Position numbers and translations under genes: made by a program | In this document: piece after piece, positions 1 to 5,764 of the stretch | Layout of the letters: each line of letters opens with the position of its first letter | Position numbering within the stretch: the stretch's first letter is position 1 | DNA from: JAFGIT01 sp016929465 [NCBI: Candidatus Coatesbacteria bacterium] | Lineage (GTDB): Bacteria > B130-G9 | NCBI GenBank assembly: GCA_016929465.1 | Contig: JAFGIT010000206.1 | Location: forward strand, 1 to 10,803 | DNA: 10,803 bases | Reading direction: 5' to 3' | Notes under the pieces: generated by a model | What the model was told of the DNA's origin: nothing | Databases searched by the model: none | What the model saw: only the letters and a program-made list of their open reading frames with translations

Positions 1-507
1 GGCTTTTTCGCGTGTAGCGAGAACTATATGAGGCAGATGCCCGGGAGATTAGCTGGTCGCACCGTCGATCACGATGGACGGGGCGGCTTTGTCATGACGC
101 TAGCCACGCGCGAGCAGCACATCAGACGAGCAAGGGCCACTTCGAACATCTGCACGAACCACCAGCTCTGCGCACTCGCTGCAGCAGCCTACATGACAAC
201 CATGGGCAAGGCAGGAATGCGTGAAGTTGCTGAGCTGAACCTCCTGAAGACGAACTATGCAAGGGAGAAATTGGCTGCAGCAGGAGTCGAACTCCCGTTC
301 TCTGGGCCGGTCTTCAACGAGTTCGTGCTGAAGACGAAGCGTCCAGTTGACGCCCTGAACGAAGCACTCCTTCATAGGAAGGTGGTGGGCGGCATCAAGC
401 TCGCCAGGTTCGACTACGGCCTCGACGATAGGACGATGCTTGTCTGCTTCACGGAGAACGCCCCGAAAGAGGCGATTGACGTGTTCTGCGAGGAGGTGTG
501 CCGTTGA
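1..507 (+). CDS. gcvPA: Glycine dehydrogenase (decarboxylating) subunit 1, C-terminal part (5' truncated by window edge)
   Basis: This is the 3' end of the N-terminal-half subunit of split glycine decarboxylase (P-protein). With GcvPB it decarboxylates glycine on PLP and passes the aminomethyl group to lipoyl-GcvH in the cytoplasm. The reading frame is open from base 1 and ends at TGA 505-507, so the 168 visible residues are a fragment and the ATG at 28 is internal. Family landmarks are the RLAG segment followed by the D-x-x-G-x-x-G-F-V-x-T-L-x-T-R-E-Q-H-I-R-R-x-x-A-T-S-N-I-C-T-N stretch (about residues 18-53 of the fragment). The fold then continues through A-G-V-E-L-P-F-S-G-P-V-F-N-E-F. In the full-length one-chain enzyme this half is the non-catalytic partner of the PLP-binding half. 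It overlaps gcvPB, which is the usual gcvPA-gcvPB order; gcvT and gcvH would be expected upstream, outside the window. Confidence 0.95.
   Translation, partial: GFFACSENYMRQMPGRLAGRTVDHDGRGGFVMTLATREQHIRRARATSNICTNHQLCALAAAAYMTTMGKAGMREVAELNLLKTNYAREKLAAAGVELPFSGPVFNEFVLKTKRPVDALNEALLHRKVVGGIKLARFDYGLDDRTMLVCFTENAPKEAIDVFCEEVCR
491..496 (+). promoter_or_regulatory. Shine-Dalgarno of gcvPB (decides the start)
   Basis: AGGAGG lies inside the last codons of gcvPA. It is only 1 nt from a GTG at 498 but 7 nt from an in-frame TTG at 504, which is the better spacing. The TTG also gives a TTGA stop/start overlap with the gcvPA TGA, a typical arrangement for translational coupling. Confidence 0.7.
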
Positions 508-1991
508 AGGAAAAAAGAAAATACATGGAAGGCCTCGTCCAGGAGGAATGCCTGATATTCGAGCGCAGCAGGGATGGCAAGAGAGCCTTTTCACTGCCGA
601 AGTCGGATGTGCCCAGGAAGGAGCCGTCGCAGATTCTACCTAACGAGATGCTGAGGGATGAGATTAAGGACTTCCCCGAGGTCTCCGAGGTGGATGTGGT
701 CCGGCACTTCACGCGGCTCTCGACGTGGAACTATGGAGTTGACACTGGTTTCTATCCTCTCGGCTCGTGCACGATGAAGTACAATCCGAAGGTCAACGAG
801 AACCTGTCGAGGCTCCCGGGCTTTGCTTTAGCGCACCCATATCAGGGCGACAAGCTGTCGCAGGGCGCCCTGCGGATGATGTACGAATTGGCCAAATTCC
901 TCGCGGAGATAGGCGGCATGGCCGGTGTGACGCTCGCACCAGCTGCGGGCGCGCATGGCGAGCTGACCGGAACCGCTGTCATTCGGGCATATCACACGAA
1001 GAATGGCAACCCTCGCACCAAGATCATAGTGCCCGATTCGGCACATGGAACGAATCCCGCGACAACATCCACCTGCGGCTATACCCCAATCGAGGTGAAG
1101 TCGAACGAGCATGGCTGCACCGACGCATACGCTGTTGCGGAGGTCATGACGGATGATGTAGCCGGCATAATGATCACGAATCCCAACACACTCGGGATAT
1201 TCGAGGAGAACATCGCCGAGATAGCGAAGATAGTTCACGCAAAGGGTGGCCTCGTCTATTGCGACGGTGCGAACTTGAACGCGGTCATGGGCGTCGCTCG
1301 CTTTGGAGACATGGGCGTTGACGTGATGCACTACAACCTGCATAAGACTTTCTCCACGCCACATGGCGGCGGAGGACCTGGCGCAGGACCTGTCGGCGTC
1401 GCCTCGAAGCTCACTCCTTTCCTGCCCATCCCGACAATCGAGAAGGGCCCTGACGGTTACTACCTGAATGAGGACAGGCCCGATTCGATAGGCCGAGTGA
1501 TCAGCTTCTACGGCAACTTCGGCGTCATGCTGAAGGCCTACTGCTGGATTCGGTCGATGGGGCCCGAGGGCATAAGGGCTGCGAGTGAAAATGCGGTCTT
1601 GAGTGCGAACTACATCCGCGCGAGTTTGAGAAAGCACTTCGATGTCCCTTACGATCGCCTCTGCAAGCACGAATGTGTCTTCTCGGACGCGAAGCAGTCT
1701 GCCCACGGCGTGACCACGATGGATATCGCGAAGCGGCTCATGGACTACGGGATGCACCCGCCAACCAACTACTTCCCGCTGATAGTCCATCACGCGATCA
1801 TGGTCGAGCCGACCGAATCTGAGGACAAGGCCGCGATCGACCGGTATATCGAAGCGATGATCGCTATCGCGGAGGAAGCGGCGTCTGATCCGGATCTGGT
1901 CAAGGGAGCGCCAACCAAGACGAAGCTCTCTCGACTCGACGAGGTCCAGGCAGCCCGCAATCCGATCCTGAACTGGAAAAAAGAAGAATAG
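504..1991 (+). CDS. gcvPB: Glycine dehydrogenase (decarboxylating) subunit 2
   Basis: This is the catalytic PLP-binding half of the split P-protein of the glycine cleavage system, acting with GcvPA as a cytoplasmic heteromer. From the TTG start it is 495 aa, close to the usual size of about 480-500. The N-terminus carries the family's F-E-R-S-x-x-G-x-R-A and L-P-x-S-D-V-P patterns. Mid-protein are F-Y-P-L-G-S-C-T-M-K-Y-N-P and D-S-A-H-G-T-N-P-A-T. The PLP lysine is in N-L-H-K-T-F-S-T-P-H-G-G-G-G-P-G (K281 from TTG, codon 1344-1346). The next landmark is P-T-N-Y-F-P-L near the C-terminus. I chose TTG 504 because AGGAGG is 7 nt upstream and the start overlaps the gcvPA stop by 4 nt. A GTG at 498 would add two residues (M-P) but sits 1 nt from the Shine-Dalgarno. 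No frameshift or missing active-site residue is seen. The gene ends just before an intrinsic terminator, so it is probably the last gene of the gcv operon. Confidence 0.95.
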   Translation: MKEKRKYMEGLVQEECLIFERSRDGKRAFSLPKSDVPRKEPSQILPNEMLRDEIKDFPEVSEVDVVRHFTRLSTWNYGVDTGFYPLGSCTMKYNPKVNENLSRLPGFALAHPYQGDKLSQGALRMMYELAKFLAEIGGMAGVTLAPAAGAHGELTGTAVIRAYHTKNGNPRTKIIVPDSAHGTNPATTSTCGYTPIEVKSNEHGCTDAYAVAEVMTDDVAGIMITNPNTLGIFEENIAEIAKIVHAKGGLVYCDGANLNAVMGVARFGDMGVDVMHYNLHKTFSTPHGGGGPGAGPVGVASKLTPFLPIPTIEKGPDGYYLNEDRPDSIGRVISFYGNFGVMLKAYCWIRSMGPEGIRAASENAVLSANYIRASLRKHFDVPYDRLCKHECVFSDAKQSAHGVTTMDIAKRLMDYGMHPPTNYFPLIVHHAIMVEPTESEDKAAIDRYIEAMIAIAEEAASDPDLVKGAPTKTKLSRLDEVQAARNPILNWKKEE

Positions 1992-1997
1992 CAATTG

Positions 1998-2029
1998 CCG
2001 GGGAGGCGCGGATGCGCCTCCCCGGAATT
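1998..2029 (+). terminator. Intrinsic terminator after gcvPB
   Basis: A perfect 12-bp GC-rich stem (1998-2009 with 2014-2025) closes a 4-nt GGAT loop and is followed by AATTTT. It lies 6 nt after the gcvPB stop. The stem is symmetrical, but the T run is only on the plus-strand side, so it is best read as ending the gcv transcript. Confidence 0.85.
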
Positions 2030-2146
2030 TTCGAAATCCATCCGGCAGATGGCAGCGACTATGACGCGGCGATGAGCCGAACACTGTGCACGCTCATGAG
2101 CCTGTACAGAGGGATTACCTTCGTCTCTCCGCCATACACATCACAT
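2030..2146. other. Intergenic stretch between the gcv terminator and the island promoter
   Basis: I see no convincing gene here. Open frames starting at 2012 or 2086 have no family-like sequence and no Shine-Dalgarno. It contains a 10-bp palindrome GCTCATGAGC (2092-2101) and a short direct repeat ATGAGCC (2072-2078 and 2096-2102). Both are short enough to be chance, or could be an operator upstream of the -35 box. Confidence 0.4.
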
Positions 2147-2175
2147 TTGACAGTATTCGCATCCTCAAGTACTCT
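2147..2175 (+). promoter_or_regulatory. Candidate sigma-70-type promoter of the nuclease-HEPN-MNT operon
   Basis: A perfect TTGACA (2147-2152) is followed by exactly 17 nt and TACTCT (2170-2175), which keeps the first, second and last bases of TATAAT. Transcription would begin near 2182, giving a leader of about 50 nt before ATG 2233. The ATG at 2086 lies upstream of this promoter, which supports the shorter gene. Confidence 0.5.
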
Positions 2176-2232
2176 ACTCCCCGAAAACCTAACAACACGA
2201 TTTCAGTCCACAACCAGAGAGTTGATTACAGG

Positions 2233-3330
2233 ATGTCGTTGAAACTCCTTCATTGCCTCAGAGAATTGGGGACAGATGATAGAATCTCTGAATATAACGA
2301 GGATCAGACAAAACAGGCAATTGTACTCAGAATCCTCAGCCTGCTTGGATGGAACTGCTATGATGTGAATGAGGTGTTTCCTGAATTCAATGTAGGCAAG
2401 GGTCGTGTGGACTACTCCCTCAGGATCAATGGACATGACAAGGTCTTTGTCGAGGTCAAGAAAAGCACATCTGACCTCGAGGATCACCAATCCCAAATTC
2501 TGGAATATTCATTTAGAATGGGAGTTGGTCTGGCAATCCTGACCAACGGAATCACATGGTGGTTCTATTTACCACTAAGCGAAGGCAGCTTCGAGGAGCG
2601 AAGAAAATTCTACGCGATAGATATAAGACAGCAGGATCCGGCCGATGTCGCCAGGAGATTCAAGGACTTCTTGAGCCGGGATAATGTGGAGAGCGGCGGC
2701 GCAATTGAGGAAGCTCGCGCGATCTATCGCAGTCAACAGCGAGAATACAAGGTCAAACAGACTATCCCCAAAGCCTGGCATGCGATTATATCGGAACCGG
2801 ATGAGCTCCTCACGGATTTGCTCGTAGATCGCACGGAGGAGATGTGCGGATATAAGCCTGGAAGAGAGACTATTCGCAGGTTCTTGGTCAATCGAACGAC
2901 CCAGGATTCAATCTCTCAGCTGCCGTGTTCATCCGAATTAGAGGGAGCAAGTCACCGCAGACAAGTCAAGCAGCAAAAGGACCGCACGCGGAGCGGATAC
3001 ACATTTAAGAAGCCTTCGTCTGTGCTGTTGGACGGGAGGAATTACCCCGTCAAACATTGGAGTGACATACTGGTAGAGGTGTGCAATTTCGCCCACTCAA
3101 TAGATCCTGCTGGTTTTGAGGGTAAGGTTTTGGGCATCAAGGGCCTGAAGAGACCGCTATTCGGTCGCAATCCAGTTGAAATGAAAAGCCCGAAAACGAT
3201 CAGAGGCACAGATCTATATGTTGAGTCAAATTGGAGTGCAGAAAATATGGTCTCGAAGTGCCGTCAGATAATGCGGCTTTTTGGATTTATGGACTCTCAA
3301 TTCGAGGTCATCTCTTCAGACATCGATTAG
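2233..3330 (+). CDS. Stand-alone HsdR-N-type PD-(D/E)xK nuclease-domain protein
   Basis: From ATG 2233 the product is 365 aa. Residues about 20-160 match the N-terminal nuclease domain of type I restriction subunit R and its stand-alone relatives. Visible are an N-E-D-Q-T-K-Q helix (22-28), L-G-W (38-40), the metal-binding D60 in R-V-D-Y, the E74-x-K76 motif in F-V-E-V-K-K, and H-Q-S-Q followed by L-T-N-G-I-T-W-W-F-Y (103-112). No Walker A or DEAD/DEAH helicase motor follows. Instead there is a charged linker (about 170-258) and a separate C-terminal domain (about 259-360) containing G-R-N-Y-P-V-K-H-W and D-L-Y-V-E-S-N-W-S-A. I remember a similar C-terminal segment in other archaeal and bacterial proteins of this type but cannot name it. 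The catalytic residues look intact, so DNA cleavage is plausible but inferred. The frame is open back to 2086, but the extra 49 residues look unconserved and precede the candidate promoter. The Shine-Dalgarno at 2233 is weak. The stop is 9 nt from the HEPN gene. Confidence 0.8.
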   Translation: MSLKLLHCLRELGTDDRISEYNEDQTKQAIVLRILSLLGWNCYDVNEVFPEFNVGKGRVDYSLRINGHDKVFVEVKKSTSDLEDHQSQILEYSFRMGVGLAILTNGITWWFYLPLSEGSFEERRKFYAIDIRQQDPADVARRFKDFLSRDNVESGGAIEEARAIYRSQQREYKVKQTIPKAWHAIISEPDELLTDLLVDRTEEMCGYKPGRETIRRFLVNRTTQDSISQLPCSSELEGASHRRQVKQQKDRTRSGYTFKKPSSVLLDGRNYPVKHWSDILVEVCNFAHSIDPAGFEGKVLGIKGLKRPLFGRNPVEMKSPKTIRGTDLYVESNWSAENMVSKCRQIMRLFGFMDSQFEVISSDID

Positions 3331-3339
3331 GATAGGAAT

Positions 3340-3747
3340 ATGGTTTCAGACTCGGATTCTCAAGGCCAAGAAAGCAAAATTCGTAGCTGGATCGCCGGGG
3401 CCGAGGAGGCACTGGAGGTCGCACACTCCTTGCTCAGTTCGGGGAAATTCGTGTTCTCAGTCTTCTTCTGTCACTTGGCAATTGAGAAGACATTGAAGGC
3501 GGCAGTGATTGCCGAAACGGGAAATGTGGCACCAAAGACTCACAATCTCAGATACCTTTCTGGTCAAGCAGGACTCCCGGCAGGAGGGCGCGAATTCGAA
3601 TTCATAAGCATCCTGAGCGACGTAAGCGTGCCAACAAGATATCCTGAGGATCTCGGGCATTCTCTGAGCGGTTATACAGAAGATGTTGTCCGTGACTATT
3701 TGGAAAGAACCAGGGAGGCAATTGATTGGATAAAGACCTTCATGTGA
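3340..3747 (+). CDS. HEPN-domain protein (putative toxin/RNase of a HEPN-MNT pair)
   Basis: A 135-aa, mostly helical HEPN protein of the COG1895-like group. Characteristic features are A-E-E-A-L-E-V-A (21-28), the F-F-C-H-L-A-I-E-K-T-L-K-A helix (42-54), K-T-H-N-L (66-70), and T-R-Y-P-E-D (99-104). R100 and H107 form an R-x6-H arrangement that fits the loose R-x4-6-H ribonuclease motif of HEPN toxins. The H-x-Y tyrosine that MntA-type antitoxins AMPylate in HepT is not present at the usual place (H-S-L here), so toxicity and its control are inference. ATG 3340 is preceded by AGGA at 3329-3332 with 7 nt spacing; that element overlaps the stop codon of the nuclease gene, suggesting coupled translation. 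The downstream MNT gene overlaps it by 22 nt, the usual partner arrangement for HEPN-MNT modules. Confidence 0.85.
   Translation: MVSDSDSQGQESKIRSWIAGAEEALEVAHSLLSSGKFVFSVFFCHLAIEKTLKAAVIAETGNVAPKTHNLRYLSGQAGLPAGGREFEFISILSDVSVPTRYPEDLGHSLSGYTEDVVRDYLERTREAIDWIKTFM
3713..3718 (+). promoter_or_regulatory. Shine-Dalgarno of the MNT gene (decides the start)
   Basis: GGGAGG inside the HEPN coding sequence lies 7 nt before TTG 3726. The alternative GTG at 3744 would give a neat GTGA overlap with the HEPN stop but has no comparable purine-rich element at the right distance. Confidence 0.6.
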
Positions 3748-4052
3748 TAATCTCCCGCTTTCACGATGCTCTGGAGGCTTTCGGCATCGAGGTGAGTACA
3801 TTGATTATGTATGGCTCGAATGCCAATGGCAACGCACGCGAACACAGCGACATCGACATCGCCGTCATCTCTGACAGCTTCGAGGGAATGAATACTCTTC
3901 AGCGTCAGACAGCAATTGGCATGGCGGCTGCTCGCGCTGGCCTCATCGACCCCATAGAAGCACTGGGGTACACCGTCGAGGAATACGAGTCCTTTGGCCC
4001 CGGAACGTTCGTCGGCGAGGAGGTCAAGGCGAAGGGGATCGCTGTCGCTTAG
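3726..4052 (+). CDS. Minimal nucleotidyltransferase (MNT), putative antitoxin partner of the HEPN protein
   Basis: A 108-aa nucleotidyltransferase-fold protein of the MNT/DNA polymerase beta superfamily. It carries the diagnostic G30-S31-x10-D42-x-D44 motif (Y-G-S-N-A-N-G ... S-D-I-D-I-A-V) and a likely third carboxylate at D75 (L-I-D-P-I-E). In characterised HEPN-MNT pairs the MNT protein neutralises its partner by adding AMP; here that role is inferred from adjacency and an intact catalytic signature. TTG 3726 is preferred over GTG 3744 because GGGAGG stands 7 nt upstream; this makes a 22-nt overlap with the HEPN gene. The length is normal for the family and no truncation is apparent. Confidence 0.85.
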   Translation: MDKDLHVIISRFHDALEAFGIEVSTLIMYGSNANGNAREHSDIDIAVISDSFEGMNTLQRQTAIGMAAARAGLIDPIEALGYTVEEYESFGPGTFVGEEVKAKGIAVA

Positions 4053-4101
4053 CAATAGGCCTCTCCACGGGCAGGAATCCTGACATACTGAAACTCTGTA
4101 T

Positions 4102-4130
4102 TTGATTTATTCCGAGTTTTCAGATATATT
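4102..4130 (+). promoter_or_regulatory. Candidate sigma-70-type promoter of the methyltransferase gene
   Basis: TTGATT (4102-4107), a 17-nt spacer and TATATT (4125-4130) lie in a locally AT-rich stretch after the MNT gene. A start site near 4137 would leave a leader of about 125 nt. Separate promoters for the modification gene and the nuclease operon are common in restriction-modification loci. Confidence 0.5.
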
Positions 4131-4136
4131 AGTTAT

Positions 4137-4262
4137 TTGGGGGATTGCATGGGTTCTAAGAATCCATCAGCCTCGCCAATTCTCGTTGGGTTTAATGCTG
4201 GATGACGCCTGATTTCAGGAATTCATAAGCCCTCCGTCGGAGGGAAAAGTGAGGCAAGCCAA
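4137..4262 (+). promoter_or_regulatory. Structured leader upstream of the methyltransferase
   Basis: The stretch has two inverted repeats: CCTGA-TT-TCAGG (4208-4219) and CCCTCC-GTC-GGAGGG (4230-4244). The second sits 18 nt before the start codon and buries a GGAGGG. An 18-codon reading frame at 4149-4205, preceded by GGGGGA with only 4 nt spacing, ends at TGA just before the first dyad. Whether any of this regulates expression is unknown; short frames like this arise by chance. Confidence 0.3.
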
Positions 4263-5720
4263 GTGACTGATGTCTTGGATACAGCCGGAAGAACTCGCAC
4301 AAAAGAATATATTACGCCGGCACCCGTTGTGGAGTTCATGATTAGGAATAGCGAGGTGCGGAAGGACGCGAGGATCATCGATCCCGCGGCTGGCGATGGC
4401 GCTTTTGTCCACAAACTAATTGGGGAGGGATATCGCAAAGTTTGGGGCATCGAGGTCGAACAAGACCGCGCGGACCAGCTCCGCCAGCGGTTGATGGCCT
4501 ACGATGGTTTCTGCCTGTTGGTAGGTGATGCTCTCAATCCTGTGACGCTGGGCAGTTGGGCGATGGGGTCCTTCGATGTGGCAATCGGCAATCCGCCATT
4601 CTCATACCAGAAGGCCAAAATTTCACAGGACGAAATCCTAGTGAATTACGAACTGGGAAGACCGAAGCAATCGATTGAGATTCTATTCCTGGAGAGATTC
4701 GTGCAGATGGTCCGCCCGTGTGGTCTCGTCAGAATAATACTTCCGATGAATATATTCGCCAATACGGCGCTCCAATACGTGAGAGATTTCATCCTGGAGA
4801 ATCTCTGGGTGGAAGCCGTGATCGGATTGCCAAGGCATACTTTCGGTGGCACTGCAGCGAAAACCGCGATCCTCTTTGGGCAGAAGCGCGGCAGGGATTG
4901 GGATACAAGGAGCGACTTCCTGAACCAGAAGCGGGTAAAGTTAGCGAGCATACGGGACATCAAGACCCTATCCGAACTCAAGACGCTCTCAATTCAGTCC
5001 GCTGAAGGTGGAATGCTCGTCAGCATGGCGGACATCAAAAACAGGATGGACCCAGACTATCATTTCGCGGGCATCGAGTTGAAAGGTGCAGTCACCGAAT
5101 CTGAGGTCGAATTCAAGCCGCTCGGGGAACTCGCCGAGATTCGGACCGGGTTCGTGAAGTATGGCGAGAAGAGGAAGCTGATACATGATACGCTCCCCAA
5201 GACGAAACGCCTTCAGAGCAAGTATATCCGCCTTATAAAGGCGAAAAACCTGTCTATCCACGGCTTTAGATTCGGCCAGGATGACTTCTTCATCCGCACC
5301 GACGAGGAGATATTCCGCTCCTGGGCGTGCCTGGAAGTTGGAGAGGTGCTCGTCGTCAGGGTCGGCGCTGGCTGCGTTGGACGAGCCGTCTGCGTGATCG
5401 ATGAGAAATACCGGGGGCAGGCCGACGACTGGATGCTAATCGTGAGGGCCAAGGCGATAAATCCGTCATTCCTGGCATTCTATCTCAACAGCACGATCGG
5501 GAAGGCCTTCGTTCAAAAGGAAGCGCAGGGAACCGGAACGGTGAGTATCAGCAAGGGCAAGCTCCAGAAAGTGCTCGTCCCGGTGCTCGACGAGAGCGTG
5601 CAGAGAGAATTCGAGCTCGAAGTCAAGAGCATGTACGACAAGCAGTTTCAGGGCAAGACGGATAAGGCGAAAGCCATATTCAACTCACTCGATAAGAAGC
5701 TTCACGGGCTGATCTCTTAG
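4263..5720 (+). CDS. N6-adenine DNA methyltransferase with fused HsdS-like target-recognition domain
   Basis: This 485-aa cytoplasmic enzyme should transfer methyl from S-adenosylmethionine to adenine N6 in a specific DNA sequence. Motif X-like residues K-E-Y-I-T-P-A-P are at 14-21, SAM-binding motif I D-P-A-A-G-D-G-A-F at 40-48, and catalytic motif IV N-P-P-F at 110-113. The order I before IV with a C-terminal recognition domain is the gamma class, as in type I HsdM and TaqI-like enzymes. From about residue 283 the sequence turns HsdS-like: F-K-P-L-G-E-L-A-E-I-R-T-G (284-296), Y-I-R-L-I-K-A-K-N-L, and G-T-G-T-V-S-I-S-K-G-K-L-Q-K-V-L-V-P near 433-450, ending in a helical, probably dimerising tail. 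No PD-(D/E)xK or helicase motif is fused to it, so any cleavage would be by another protein such as the upstream nuclease. GTG 4263 is preceded by GTGAGG (4249-4254) at 8 nt. It converges with neuB. Confidence 0.88.
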   Translation: MTDVLDTAGRTRTKEYITPAPVVEFMIRNSEVRKDARIIDPAAGDGAFVHKLIGEGYRKVWGIEVEQDRADQLRQRLMAYDGFCLLVGDALNPVTLGSWAMGSFDVAIGNPPFSYQKAKISQDEILVNYELGRPKQSIEILFLERFVQMVRPCGLVRIILPMNIFANTALQYVRDFILENLWVEAVIGLPRHTFGGTAAKTAILFGQKRGRDWDTRSDFLNQKRVKLASIRDIKTLSELKTLSIQSAEGGMLVSMADIKNRMDPDYHFAGIELKGAVTESEVEFKPLGELAEIRTGFVKYGEKRKLIHDTLPKTKRLQSKYIRLIKAKNLSIHGFRFGQDDFFIRTDEEIFRSWACLEVGEVLVVRVGAGCVGRAVCVIDEKYRGQADDWMLIVRAKAINPSFLAFYLNSTIGKAFVQKEAQGTGTVSISKGKLQKVLVPVLDESVQREFELEVKSMYDKQFQGKTDKAKAIFNSLDKKLHGLIS

Positions 5721-5764
5721 CACACGGAGTCAGTGGGCTCCAGTTCACAATAATCAGCCGGAGA

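Noticed and set aside
100-712. Overlapping short frames on both strands around the gcvPA/gcvPB junction
   Set aside because: They are out-of-frame shadows of the two gcv genes.
828-2084. 418-aa open frame on the minus strand opposite gcvPB
   Set aside because: It is antisense to a gene with unmistakable family motifs, has a low-complexity R/H/V-rich composition and no recognisable domain.
2086-2232. 49-residue N-terminal extension of the nuclease protein starting at ATG 2086
   Set aside because: It precedes a good promoter candidate, has no Shine-Dalgarno and no conserved look; the family similarity begins shortly after ATG 2233.
4149-4205. 18-codon frame as a real small protein
   Set aside because: The Shine-Dalgarno spacing is short, there is no family resemblance, and frames of this size are expected by chance; it is kept only as part of the leader description.
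5726-5741. Hairpin GGAGTC-AGTG-GGCTCC between the convergent methyltransferase and neuB genes, as a terminator
   Set aside because: The stem is only 6 bp including a G-U pair and neither side has a T run; it may be chance.
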